51,868 bases of DNA, from positions 1 through 51,868 of the forward strand of contig JAPLJY010000050.1 of assembly GCA_026388345.1 (NCBI GenBank), given 5' to 3'. Under the pieces are notes generated by a model. That model was not told the origin of the DNA. It saw only the letters and a program-made list of their open reading frames with translations, and searched no databases. Positions 43,152 through 51,022 of this stretch are shown piece by piece; position 1 is the stretch's first letter, and each line of letters begins with the position of its first letter. Made by a program: the position numbers and the translations under genes. This DNA is from Deltaproteobacteria bacterium (GTDB lineage Bacteria; Desulfobacterota; Syntrophia; Syntrophales; UBA5619).

Positions 43152-45299
43152 TCAGGACGCGAGGACGAAGAGGGCGTCGGCGACGACAGGCTTCGACCCC
43201 GCGATGATCAGGGGGTTCAGGTCGATGTCGGCGATTTCGGGATGGAGGAGGGCGATCGCGCCCACCGCTTGGAGGATCCCGGCGAGGGCGGGCAGGTCCA
43301 CGGCGGGAAGGCCGCGGAATTCCCCGAGAAGCGCCTTTGCCCGGATGTCGGTCAGCATCTCCTCCGCCTCGGTTGCGCTGAGCGGCGCGGCGCGGAAGGC
43401 GGTATCCTTCAGCGCCTCCGCAAAGACGCCGCCCAGGCCGAACAGGACGCAGGGGCCGAAGCCGGGGAAGCGGGTCATCCCGGCCACGAATTCGCGGCCG
43501 CCTGAAACCATCTCCTCAATGAGGATGGGGATCTCCTTTCCGGCGGCGGCGCGGATCGACCGGAAAGCTTCGCGCAGGGCCTCTTCCGTCCGGATGTCCA
43601 GGGCGATGAGACCCCGGCCGGACTTGTGCATGATCTCCCAGGCGCAGGCCTTGACGGCAACGGGGAATCCGATTGAGCGCGCCGTCTTCACGGCCTCGTC
43701 TTCATTTGCGGCGATCCCCTCCCGGGTGATCGGGACGCCGTAGGCGGCGAGGACCTCTTTCGCCTGGTGTTCGTCGAGGGCCTTCTGCCCGGCGGCAAGG
43801 GCCGTCTTGATCATCCCCGCGGCTTCCGGGTTCTCCGGGGGCAGGGTGGGCATCACGATCGGCTTGCGCCCGCGGATCTCCAGATGGCGGAGAAGCGAGG
43901 CCATCCCCCGCGCCGCCTTCTCCGGCGAGTCAAAGACCGGGACATCGTGGTCCATGTAAAGGGAGGTATTGTTGTCCTCGCGGCCGAAGAAAGAGGAGAT
44001 GACCAGGGGCAGGCCGTATTTCCGGGGGAGCTCCACGGCGGCGGTCATGTCCATCGCCATCTGGGCCAGGAAGGTTTCCAGGGGCATGTCCCCCATGATT
44101 TCAAGCATGTGCGGATACACCGCCTTCATGAAGCCGGAGTTCATCGCGCCGTGGACGGCGATTGCGTCCACCTCCCCGCTCTCCAGGATCATCGCGGGGA
44201 TCGTTGCGGCCAGGACCTGCGTGTCCAGGTGAAAGGTCAGATCAACGGGGTTCGCGCTGGAGGCGTGGCCGGGGATGAGCTCCCGGATCATTTTTTGCAG
44301 GGCATCGGAGTAGCGGGGCACCGTCATGCCGCCCTGATCGGCGTTATGGGAGATGGCGGTGCCCGGTCCCCCGGAGTTTGTGACGATCCCGAGCCTGCGG
44401 CCGCGAAGGGGCGGCTGGGCGGCGTGCATCCATCCGTGGGCGTAGAGGTCTTCGATGGAGTGGCAGCGGATGATTCCCGCCTGCTTGAAGATGCCTTCGT
44501 AGAGAAAGTCGGGGCCGGCCAGCGCGCCGGTGTGGCTCAGGCCCGCGCGGGCGCCGGCGGCCGAGCCGCCCACGTACTGGGCGAGGATCGGCTTTTTGGG
44601 GGTAATCTTCTGCGCGGTTTCAATGAATCGCCTGCCGTCGTGGATCCCCTCGATGTAGAGGATGATCGCTTTCGTCTGTTCGTCATCGCCCAGGTATTCG
44701 AGGGCGTCGATCACGTCGATGTTGGCCTCGTTTCCGCAACTGACCGCCTTGCTGAAGCGGATCCCCCGCTCACGGAGATAGGGAAGGGTCTGGGTGATGT
44801 AGGTGCCGCTCTGGGAGGCCATCCCGAGCGATCCCGGCCGTTTCTCCATGGTGGCGACGGTGAGGTTGAGGGAGATGGCGGTGTTCACGATTCCCATGCA
44901 GTTGGGGCCGAGGAAGCGGATGCCGTAGGTTGCGGCGATCTCCCGGAGCCTCTCCTCCAGCGCCCGCCCTTCCGGCCCTGTCTCCTTGAAGCCGGCGCTG
45001 ATGATGACCGCCCGCTTCGTGCCGATCTTCGCGAAGTCTTCGAGGATCGGGACGACATGGGCGGTCGGGACGACCAGGAGGGCGAGGTCCGGGGCCTCGG
45101 GAAGGTCGAGCGGCGAGGCGTAGGCCTTGTGCCCGAGGACGGTCTTTTCGGTAGGATGGACAGGGTAGAATTTACCCTCATAGCCGTCCTTCAGGATGGA
45201 TAGGGCCTGCAGGGTCCCCATTTTTTTCGGCTTATTGCTTGCGCCGGCGACGGCGATGGATTTCGGATGCAGCAGCAGGTGCAGCGGATTTTCCGGCAT
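43152..45299 (-). CDS. ADP-forming acetate/acyl-CoA synthetase (fused)
   Basis: A 715-aa NDP-forming acyl-CoA synthetase that makes ATP from ADP, phosphate and acyl-CoA. The CoA-binding domain (HPKSIAVAGASNKPKKMG) comes first. The ligase-CoA domain follows, with phospho-His256 in SHTGALAG, and then the ATP-grasp domain (about 490-715, LIEEMVSGGREFVAGM). The alpha and beta parts are fused, as is common in anaerobes. The ATG at 45299 follows AAGGGGGG; TTG at 45302 is rejected. A strong promoter is at 45351-45379. Degraded pieces of a second copy lie at 46137-46258 and 48498-48606. It should conserve energy from the acyl-CoA made by the preceding lyases. Confidence 0.93.
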   Translation of the reverse strand: MPENPLHLLLHPKSIAVAGASNKPKKMGTLQALSILKDGYEGKFYPVHPTEKTVLGHKAYASPLDLPEAPDLALLVVPTAHVVPILEDFAKIGTKRAVIISAGFKETGPEGRALEERLREIAATYGIRFLGPNCMGIVNTAISLNLTVATMEKRPGSLGMASQSGTYITQTLPYLRERGIRFSKAVSCGNEANIDVIDALEYLGDDEQTKAIILYIEGIHDGRRFIETAQKITPKKPILAQYVGGSAAGARAGLSHTGALAGPDFLYEGIFKQAGIIRCHSIEDLYAHGWMHAAQPPLRGRRLGIVTNSGGPGTAISHNADQGGMTVPRYSDALQKMIRELIPGHASSANPVDLTFHLDTQVLAATIPAMILESGEVDAIAVHGAMNSGFMKAVYPHMLEIMGDMPLETFLAQMAMDMTAAVELPRKYGLPLVISSFFGREDNNTSLYMDHDVPVFDSPEKAARGMASLLRHLEIRGRKPIVMPTLPPENPEAAGMIKTALAAGQKALDEHQAKEVLAAYGVPITREGIAANEDEAVKTARSIGFPVAVKACAWEIMHKSGRGLIALDIRTEEALREAFRSIRAAAGKEIPILIEEMVSGGREFVAGMTRFPGFGPCVLFGLGGVFAEALKDTAFRAAPLSATEAEEMLTDIRAKALLGEFRGLPAVDLPALAGILQAVGAIALLHPEIADIDLNPLIIAGSKPVVADALFVLAS

Positions 45300-45350
45300 C
45301 AAGTTCCCCCCTTTGGTCGGATCATCGTGGGCATGAATGGCAGCGGGGGA

Positions 45351-45379
45351 ACTATAGGCAAAGGGGTATTCCCTGTCAA
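45351..45379 (-). promoter_or_regulatory. sigma70 promoter of the acyl-CoA synthetase operon
   Basis: Minus strand: perfect -35 TTGACA (45374-45379), 17-bp spacer, -10 TATAGT (45351-45356), about 50 bp upstream of the start codon. The same elements with the same spacing are kept in the relic copy at 48570-48598. Confidence 0.78.
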
Positions 45380-45431
45380 GTCATAATCGGAATATTGTCA
45401 ATCCGGGCGCAGGCCCTGTCGTTTAAAGCGG

Positions 45432-45692
45432 TTATAGCCAGTTCTCTACTCTACCCTGTTTATCGACCATGCTCTCGGCGGAGCGGTTAGCATCCATCGT
45501 CTGCCTTCTATACAGGCCGGGTGTTGTGCCTGTCCAGCGCTTGAAGGTTCTGTGGAAGACACTGGGTTCGGAAAAACCAAGGAGATAGGCAATTTCTTCG
45601 ATAGGGACATTCCGGTCCTTCAGGTATGCCTGTGCCAGCTCCCCGTGGCCTTCAGCCAGGAGCGTGCTGTATGTTGTTCCCTCTTCTTTTAA
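45432..45692 (-). pseudogene. AraC-family regulator fragment (C-terminal DNA-binding part)
   Basis: Reverse-strand translation gives LAEGHGELAQAYL, IEEIAYLLGFSEPSVFHRTF and KRWTGTTPGVYRR, then a short tail ending in TAA at 45432-45434. This is the C-terminal double helix-turn-helix of an AraC regulator, preceded by the typical KEEGTTYSTLL segment. The N-terminal ligand half, roughly two thirds of a normal protein, is absent. Homology stops at about 45692, exactly where an SDR fragment begins on the other strand. Confidence 0.8.
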
Positions 45693-46040
45693 CTTCAGTA
45701 TGAAGTTAAGCCATTTAACGTTAATATTAAACTGGTTGAACCGGGTGTGATAAGAACGGGCTTTTCTGATCCGAACGGCAACACATCCATTATCACGCGC
45801 AATGAATTACTGCCTGAGTATATAGACTATGCGGACAAGGTAACCGCGAATTTGATCAAAAAGAATGCCGAGGGTTCTGACCCTATGGGGGTTGCTAAAG
45901 TCATCTATACGGCTTCGACTGATAACAGGAAAAAATTTATCTATCCGGCAGGAAAATCTGCACGGACAATGCTTTACCTCAGAAAGATTCTTCCCAGAAC
46001 ATTGTTTTACCGCATGATCGAAGGTGTGCTGACAAAATGA
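45693..46040 (+). pseudogene. Short-chain dehydrogenase fragment (C-terminal part)
   Basis: The open frame from 45693 reads LQYEVKPFNVNIKLVEPGVI then RTGF, the strand and PG motif after the active site of classical SDRs. The C-terminal segment follows to a stop at 46038-46040. The Rossmann motif and the Ser-Tyr-Lys active site are missing, so it cannot be active. A GTG at 45747 could mimic a start but cuts into a conserved strand. The remaining 46041-46136 stretch has no recognised feature. Confidence 0.75.
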
Positions 46041-46136
46041 AAATGAGGAAGTCATTATCGAATCATTACAGTATGGAGCCGTTACCTGCAGAAGAATCCG
46101 TATGCCATAGGTTCTGAACCCTATTATGATTTTATA

Positions 46137-46258
46137 ACCGCCCGCTTCGTGCCGACCTTCGCGAGGTCTTCGAGGATCGGGACGATCTGGGCGGTCGGGA
46201 CGACCAGCAGGGCGGAGTCCAGGGGGGCGGGAAGGTCGAGCGGCGAGGCGTAGGCCTT
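46137..46258 (-). pseudogene. Acyl-CoA synthetase relic, internal CoA-binding segment
   Basis: 122 bp aligning without gaps to 45007-45128 of the intact synthetase gene, with about a dozen mismatches, same strand. Reverse translation gives KAYASPLDLPAPLDSALLVV followed by PTAQIVPILEDLAKVGTKRA, against KAYASPLDLPEAPDLALLVV in the intact enzyme, and then hits stops. It is one of two pieces of a second copy. Confidence 0.85.
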
Positions 46259-46278
46259 CATATGGCTATCGGCCAATG

Positions 46279-47343
46279 TCAGATCGGCCCTTTCCTCCTA
46301 TCGCCGTAAATCCCCTCGAAAATTCTGACCGTCTCGCGTCCGTCCTCGCCTGTGACCGCCGGCGTCCTTCCCGCCCGAGCCGATTCGCTGAATTCGGCGA
46401 TCTGCAGAGCGAAAAAATACCAGGTCGGATCGATCTTGCTGAAAAAAGCCTCGTCCTCGGCCTTCCACAGGGGCAGCATCGACTCCTGACCGGGGATCGT
46501 CCACAAGTCGTTGTATGGCGGTTCGAGGACGCCGCTCATGCCCGCGATGAACATGGCTCCACCGTCGGTCTGGACGCCGGCAGAGGCGCCGCTCGATCCG
46601 TGGATGTGCACCTTGGCGTAAATGCCGGGCTTCTGGGAATTGGAGACAAGCACCGAACCCATTCCCCCGTTGGCGAAGCGGATCGCGGCGACGGCCGTGT
46701 CCTCGACCTCGATATAGGGATGGTTGACGTTGTCCCAGACGCCTGCGATTTCCCTGGCCGGACCCATGAACCATGCCAGAAGATCGAGCTGATGGGGGGC
46801 CTGGTTGACGAGGACTCCGCCCCCTTCCAGCGCCCACTTGCCGCGCCAGGGGTCGGCGTTGTAATAGGCCTCGTCGCGCCATCCGAGGATGGTCACCTGC
46901 GCGATGGCAGGTTTTCCCAGCGCGCCCGAATCGATGGCATGACGGATGCGCCGCACGCTGGGATACCAGCGCCGCTGGCTGATCACCCCAAGGGCTTTTC
47001 CGGCGGCGGCCGAGGCGGCGATCATGGCGTCGCAGTCCGCGACGGAGAGGGCCATCGGCTTTTCGACGAGGACGTGGCAGCCGGCCTCTGCGGCCTCGAT
47101 AGCGATCTGTTTGTGGGCAGGGTGGGGCGTGACGATGAGGACGGCCTCGACCCTGTCTTTGGCAACCATTTCCATGATAGATCCGCGTGCGCTGATGCCG
47201 TGGCGCAGCGCAAAGGCCTCACGCTTTTGCGGATCGCGGCCGCAGACGGAGACGAGCGCGCTGTTTCCCAAGGCGGCGATGGCGCGGACGTGGAGTTCGG
47301 CAACCTTGCCGTAGCCGATGAGGCCGAAGCGTAATTTTTCCAT
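46279..47343 (-). CDS. Gfo/Idh/MocA family oxidoreductase
   Basis: A 354-aa NAD(P)-dependent oxidoreductase. The Rossmann motif FGLIGYGKVAELHVRAI is at the N-terminus and the catalytic-region EKPMALSVADCDAMI near 95-110. A C-terminal substrate domain contains DEAYYNADPWRGKW and VNQAPHQLDLLAWF. These enzymes act on sugars, inositols or amino-sugars. The ATG at 47343 lies 1 bp after the upstream dehydrogenase stop (TGACATG); the longer frame is inside that gene. With the Zn-dehydrogenase it forms a two-gene cassette flanked by synthetase relics. Confidence 0.88.
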   Translation of the reverse strand: MEKLRFGLIGYGKVAELHVRAIAALGNSALVSVCGRDPQKREAFALRHGISARGSIMEMVAKDRVEAVLIVTPHPAHKQIAIEAAEAGCHVLVEKPMALSVADCDAMIAASAAAGKALGVISQRRWYPSVRRIRHAIDSGALGKPAIAQVTILGWRDEAYYNADPWRGKWALEGGGVLVNQAPHQLDLLAWFMGPAREIAGVWDNVNHPYIEVEDTAVAAIRFANGGMGSVLVSNSQKPGIYAKVHIHGSSGASAGVQTDGGAMFIAGMSGVLEPPYNDLWTIPGQESMLPLWKAEDEAFFSKIDPTWYFFALQIAEFSESARAGRTPAVTGEDGRETVRIFEGIYGDRRKGPI

Positions 47344-47344
47344 G

Positions 47345-48379
47345 TCAGGGCTCCAGTACGACTTTGAGCAGGCCCGGTTCACGCTTGTAGAGGCGGTCGA
47401 ACCACGCGGCCCCTTCGGAGAGCGGCGCGACTGCGCTGACGAGCGCGCGGGCGTTGATTTTTTTTCGCGCCATGAGGTCGAGGACAACGGGATATTCACC
47501 GGCCATCGCGCAGGATCCGTATAGGTTGATCTGGCGCGTGACGACGGACTGGAGGGGCAGTTCGACGGCCGGGCTCACGTTGCCGATGAGGGTGACCGTT
47601 CCGCCTTTGCGCACCAGGTCGATGGCCGTGCGGATCGGGGCCGTGGCTCCGACGGCCTCGAAGGCATGGTCGGCGCCGCGCCCGGAGGTCAGCGCACGGA
47701 CACGGGCAGGGCTGTCGGGCGAGGCTGGATCGAAGGCTGCATCAGCGCCGAATTGCATGGCGGCTTCCCGGCGCGAAGGGTCCGTGTCCAGCCCGATGAG
47801 GATGCCGGGTGCACTTGCGCGGAGGATCTGGATGAGCAGGAGTCCGATGAGTCCGGTTCCAACCACGATGATGGAATCGCCGAGGGCGATCGGCGTGATG
47901 GCCGCAGCGTGGGCGGCGACGGCGACGGGTTCCGTGAGAGATGCGTCGATGAAATCGAGTCCTTCGGGCATGGCGTAGACGATCCGCTCCGGCACGACCA
48001 CATATTCGGCGAAGGCGCCGGAGCGGCTGTATTCGGCACAGGAAACGCCGAGAATCCTGCGGTTGTCGCAGAGATTGACATCGCCCCGGCGGCAGTAAAA
48101 GCATTCGCCGCAGTATTCGGTCGAATCAAAGGTGATGTGGTCCCCGGTCCTGAAGTGCGTGACACGCTTGTCGACAGCGGCGATTTCTCCCGAAGCTTCA
48201 TGGCCCATGATGATCGGAGGCTGGCGCCGTCCTGTGGAGCCGTCCATGCCGTGGACGTCGGAGCCGCAGATCGACGCGGCCCGGACCCTCACCTGGATGT
48301 CGTTTTCGTCCCGTAGAACGGGGTCGGGAACGTCTTTGTAGACGAATTTACTGTATTCTTCGAGAACAAGGGCTTTCAT
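47345..48379 (-). CDS. Zinc-dependent alcohol/polyol dehydrogenase (MDR family), second copy
   Basis: A 344-aa medium-chain dehydrogenase with catalytic zinc ligands Cys38 (SICGSD) and His60-Glu61, and structural zinc Cys90, 93, 96 and 104. The nucleotide motif is VVGTGLIGLLLIQIL. It is closest in look to threonine/sorbitol dehydrogenases and related to, but clearly different from, the copy at 39755-40810. It is followed at once by the Gfo/Idh/MocA gene, a pairing common in sugar or polyol catabolism. The preserved synthetase promoter at 48570-48598 points at it from about 190 bp upstream. Confidence 0.9.
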   Translation of the reverse strand: MKALVLEEYSKFVYKDVPDPVLRDENDIQVRVRAASICGSDVHGMDGSTGRRQPPIIMGHEASGEIAAVDKRVTHFRTGDHITFDSTEYCGECFYCRRGDVNLCDNRRILGVSCAEYSRSGAFAEYVVVPERIVYAMPEGLDFIDASLTEPVAVAAHAAAITPIALGDSIIVVGTGLIGLLLIQILRASAPGILIGLDTDPSRREAAMQFGADAAFDPASPDSPARVRALTSGRGADHAFEAVGATAPIRTAIDLVRKGGTVTLIGNVSPAVELPLQSVVTRQINLYGSCAMAGEYPVVLDLMARKKINARALVSAVAPLSEGAAWFDRLYKREPGLLKVVLEP

Positions 48380-48497
48380 GCTGACCTCCTGTTTTACGTC
48401 GAGTAAATGAAAGACAGGGTTGTCGCGGTGATAATACCCGGCCCTGACAGGGGCAGTATAATAGCAGCAAATTGACGGGTCGCTCCGTCTACCATAT

Positions 48498-48606
48498 GTG
48501 CAACGGATTTTCTGGCATCAAGTTCCCCCCTTTGGTCGGATCATCGTGAGCATAAATCGCAGCGGGGGAACTATAGGCAAAGGGGTATTACCTGTCAAGT
48601 CATAAT
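48498..48606 (-). pseudogene. Acyl-CoA synthetase relic, 5' end with intact promoter
   Basis: 109 bp about 94% identical to 45279-45388, the promoter, leader and first codons of the intact synthetase gene. It still encodes MPENPLH and then hits a stop after two more codons. The -35 TTGACA (48593-48598), 17-bp spacer and -10 TATAGT (48570-48575) are unchanged. With the piece at 46137-46258 it frames the oxidoreductase cassette in the order and orientation expected from one former gene. Confidence 0.85.
48570..48598 (-). promoter_or_regulatory. Preserved promoter in the relic, now facing the Zn-dehydrogenase gene
   Basis: TTGACA-17 bp-TATAGT identical in both boxes to the promoter at 45351-45379. 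Transcription would proceed leftward into the 48379 start. The 48380-48497 stretch between them holds no gene. Confidence 0.6.
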
Positions 48607-48616
48607 GCGGAGGGGG

Positions 48617-48654
48617 TAAAAATGAGACAGGGGAGCGAAATCCGCCCCCCTGTC
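48617..48654 (-). terminator. Rho-independent terminator after the UspA genes
   Basis: A 12-bp stem with one mismatch (arms GACAGGGGAGCG and CGCCCCCCTGTC on the plus strand, 48626-48654), loop AAATC. On the minus strand the stem is followed by TCATTTTT. It ends the leftward uspA transcript just before the relic promoter. Confidence 0.8.
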
Positions 48655-48663
48655 GTTGCATCC

Positions 48664-49125
48664 TCATGCCTTTGCCTGGCCGGGACGCGCTCTGATCAGG
48701 AGGACGGGGACGTTTGCATCGTGCAACACCTGGAGGGCTACGCTGCCGAACATCAGCCGCTTCATCCCGGTATAACCGTGTGTAGCGATGACGATCAGAT
48801 CCACGGAGCGATTCCTGGCGTAGTCGACAATCTTCTCCTCCGGCCGGCCTTCCAGCAGCTCCGTGCTGACCTTGATCCCTTCGGCCTGGAGCCGGGACTG
48901 AACGCCTTCGAGATACCTCATCGCTTCGGTGCGATGGGCATTACTCAGGGCGGCAAAATCAATACTCCTTTCGTACGCCTTGGGAATGTGGATCACCTCG
49001 ATTGCGATCACCTTCAAGAGGATCACCTCACCGACAATCCCGTCCCGGCCCAGTTTGATGACCTCGGGCAAAGCGCATTCGGCCAATTCCGAGCCGTCCA
49101 ACGGAACGAGAACCTTTGGATACAT
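48664..49125 (-). CDS. Universal stress protein, UspA family (1)
   Basis: A 153-aa single Usp domain. It begins YPKVLVPLDGSELAECALPE and ends with the ATP-binding pattern IATHGYTGMKRLMFGSVALQ and VPVLLIR, so it is of the nucleotide-binding type. The start at 49125 follows AAGGAGG; the 13-codon extension is rejected. It lies 39 bp after a second Usp gene and is the last gene before the terminator. Confidence 0.93.
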   Translation of the reverse strand: MYPKVLVPLDGSELAECALPEVIKLGRDGIVGEVILLKVIAIEVIHIPKAYERSIDFAALSNAHRTEAMRYLEGVQSRLQAEGIKVSTELLEGRPEEKIVDYARNRSVDLIVIATHGYTGMKRLMFGSVALQVLHDANVPVLLIRARPGQAKA

Positions 49126-49164
49126 GATCTGCACCTCCTTTCCTTCAAAATGCAATGAAAACAA

Positions 49165-49635
49165 TCATGACGCCTTTTCAAGATCCGGATTCCGGATCAG
49201 CAGCACCGGACATTTTGCCTCTTTCATTACCTTTTCCGCGACGCTCCCGATGAAGTATTTCTTCAAACCCGTCTTGCCGTGGGAGGCGATCACGATCAGA
49301 TCGGCCTTCCGCTCGGCGGCCTCCTTGAGAATCTCTTCGTGGGGCTGACCCTTGCGAAGATCCGGAATGACCTTGACATCCCGGCTGCCCGGGAATCGGG
49401 CGATGGTCTCCCGGAGTTTTTCATTGGAATAGACAATGCCCTCGCTCAACACGCGATCCGCGATACTCTGGTCGATACAATAATCGGATACGCACATCTG
49501 GACCGTCCGGCTGATCACGTGGAGGAAAAAGATCCGCGACCGTCCCTTTCCGGCAATCTCCAGGGCCGTAAGAAAGGCGCGATCCGAATCTTCCGAGAAA
49601 TCCGTCGGCACAAGGATATTTTTGGGATCAAACAT
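49165..49635 (-). CDS. Universal stress protein, UspA family (2)
   Basis: A 156-aa Usp domain: NILVPTDFSEDSDRAFLTAL at the N-terminus and IVIASHGKTGLKKYFIGSVA at the ATP-binding end, with CPVLLIRNPD. Its ATG at 49633-49635 lies 8 bp inside the preceding SAP-like gene, suggesting translational coupling. It is clearly different in sequence from the first Usp. Confidence 0.92.
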   Translation of the reverse strand: MFDPKNILVPTDFSEDSDRAFLTALEIAGKGRSRIFFLHVISRTVQMCVSDYCIDQSIADRVLSEGIVYSNEKLRETIARFPGSRDVKVIPDLRKGQPHEEILKEAAERKADLIVIASHGKTGLKKYFIGSVAEKVMKEAKCPVLLIRNPDLEKAS

Positions 49636-49837
49636 GAAACCGTCCTTTCCCGTCACCCCCCATGGTCAGGCAATCGCTTTTCCAGAGACAATCATTGTCA
49701 CACACCTCTTTCGTACGAAAACAGGGGGAAAATCCCTCCCGGATCTGGATCTCGCGGATAATCTCCTGTTTGGATCGGCCGATCCGGGCATTGACGTTCC
49801 ACCGTCTGCCAATCTCCCTGATTTCCTGTATTTTCAT
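49628..49837 (-). CDS. Small SAP-like Cys-rich protein
   Basis: A 69-aa basic protein. Residues 1-33 (MKIQEIREIGRRWNVNARIG, SKQEIIREIQ) fit a SAP-type helix-extended loop-helix, which binds nucleic acid in other proteins. The tail has four Cys at about 39, 46, 50 and 56 (PCFRTKEVCDNDCLWKSDC), suggesting a metal or zinc site. Similar small proteins are widespread in deltaproteobacteria, from memory; their function is unknown. AAGGAGG supports the ATG. It is the first gene of the usp operon and overlaps usp 2 by 8 bp. Confidence 0.8.
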   Translation of the reverse strand: MKIQEIREIGRRWNVNARIGRSKQEIIREIQIREGFSPCFRTKEVCDNDCLWKSDCLTMGGDGKGRFHV

Positions 49838-49892
49838 CTAATCACCTCCTTATTTCATTGCCATTTCCCCAAGGATGGATGGTTTTGATTCA

Positions 49893-49921
49893 ACCATAGG
49901 ACGAGAATTCTTTCTGTGCAA
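49893..49921 (-). promoter_or_regulatory. Predicted promoter of the SAP-uspA operon
   Basis: Minus strand: -35 TTGCAC (49916-49921), 17-bp spacer, -10 TATGGT (49893-49898), about 55 bp upstream of the SAP-like gene. Confidence 0.5.
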
Positions 49922-49962
49922 TACGGAAGGATATCCTGGAAAATACCGGGTAAAAACAGGGG

Positions 49963-50871
49963 TCAGGAAAGATTCAGCAGAAAAGACCGGAGGCTTGCAT
50001 GGCGGTTCCTGAGGCCGAGCTTCCGGCGGATACGGTTTCGGTGATAATCAACCGTTTTGGTCGATATGCAGAGTATGCTTGCGATCTCCTTGGTCGTATG
50101 CCCGTTTTTGACACAGTCCGCCACCCGGATCTCCTGGGGGGTGAGATCGAAATAGGCCTGGGTGATCCGGTGCAGGAAGGGAGAAATGATCCCGCTGATT
50201 CTTGCTTCGAGGGTGTTGAGGCAATCCCTCTGGGGAGGGGTCAGCGCTCCCTCTTTCAATTTTTCGATGCTGGGAAGGATAAGGGTTTTCACATTGGCAA
50301 GAACCTGCTCCTGCAACTCCACCCGGTCCTCCTCCCGCTGCCGGAGAAGCACTTTGAGCGCCGCGTTCAACTCCTCGAGATTCCGGGACTGGATGGAAAG
50401 CTCTTCCTCTCTCTCTTGGAGCGCCTGTTCGGCCTGTTTGCGCGCGGAGATGTCCCTCATGGAACCGACGATCCGCGGGGGAAGTTCTTCCGATCCGGGA
50501 AGGATCGTCGCGGTGATGGAGCAGGTAAAAAGAGAGCCCCCGGAATCCCGTAGCTGGATCTCGAAGTCGTGCACGGATCCGCGCTCCATGATCGCCTGCA
50601 GGAAGGAATCTCTCCGTGTCTGGTCGGCGTAAAACTCGTTAATGGATCTTCCAATCAGCTCTTCCCGCCGGAAGGGGGAATAGTTTTCGATGGAGGGGGA
50701 GATCTCCAGAATGGTCCCGTCGAGCCCCACCTCATAGTAGATGTCCTGAATGTTTTCGAAGATCCGGCGGTATCTCTCTTCACTCCGGCGAAGCCGTTCC
50801 TCGACCTCCCTGCGGTCGGTCAGGTCGGATTTGTGGGGCGTCTGTTTTCCGTCGGCGTTTGTTTTCTTCAT
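49963..50871 (-). CDS. PAS-LuxR family transcriptional regulator
   Basis: A 302-aa cytoplasmic regulator. One PAS domain is at about 28-150 (RYRRIFENIQDIYYEVGLDG, then GSMRDISARKQAEQAL). A coiled-coil stretch follows, and a LuxR-type helix-turn-helix ends the protein (LTPQEIRVADCVKNGHTTKE, then ISTKTVDYHRNRIRRKLGL). It may sense redox or a small ligand through PAS. The neighbours are stress proteins and thioredoxin reductase, which it could control. Its promoter at 50940-50968 is strong. Confidence 0.9.
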   Translation of the reverse strand: MKKTNADGKQTPHKSDLTDRREVEERLRRSEERYRRIFENIQDIYYEVGLDGTILEISPSIENYSPFRREELIGRSINEFYADQTRRDSFLQAIMERGSVHDFEIQLRDSGGSLFTCSITATILPGSEELPPRIVGSMRDISARKQAEQALQEREEELSIQSRNLEELNAALKVLLRQREEDRVELQEQVLANVKTLILPSIEKLKEGALTPPQRDCLNTLEARISGIISPFLHRITQAYFDLTPQEIRVADCVKNGHTTKEIASILCISTKTVDYHRNRIRRKLGLRNRHASLRSFLLNLS

Positions 50872-50917
50872 GGGAATGGCCCGCCCATGTCGTTTCCCGG
50901 TCGATACCTTGAGGGTG

Positions 50918-50934
50918 CAGACCCGACCGGTCTG
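50918..50934. promoter_or_regulatory. Inverted repeat in the PAS-LuxR leader
   Basis: CAGACC-CGACC-GGTCTG, perfect 6-bp arms with 5-bp spacer, lying just downstream of the -10 of the leftward promoter. A possible operator or small leader hairpin. Confidence 0.35.
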
Positions 50935-50939
50935 GGAAT

Positions 50940-50968
50940 ATTATACCACAAGGGGCCGCGCTTGCCAA
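50940..50968 (-). promoter_or_regulatory. sigma70 promoter of the PAS-LuxR gene
   Basis: Minus strand: -35 TTGGCA (50963-50968), 17-bp spacer, perfect -10 TATAAT (50940-50945), about 70 bp upstream of the start codon at 50871. Confidence 0.7.
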
Positions 50969-50993
50969 GGTATCGTCGGCTCATTTTTCCGGC

Positions 50994-51022
50994 TTTACAA
51001 AATGGTGGTTTCTCGATTAAAT
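50994..51022 (+). promoter_or_regulatory. Predicted promoter of trxB
   Basis: Plus strand: -35 TTTACA (50994-50999), 17-bp spacer, -10 TTAAAT (51017-51022), about 38 bp before the trxB start. It is divergent from the PAS-LuxR promoter with the -35 boxes about 26 bp apart. Confidence 0.5.

Noticed and set aside
43767..45203. 478-aa open frame antisense to the acyl-CoA synthetase gene
   Set aside because: A shadow; Gly/Arg/Asp-rich and lacking motifs.
45747..46040. An intact 97-aa gene starting at GTG 45747
   Set aside because: The SDR homology begins about 54 bp earlier and lacks its active site, so this is a fragment rather than a gene.
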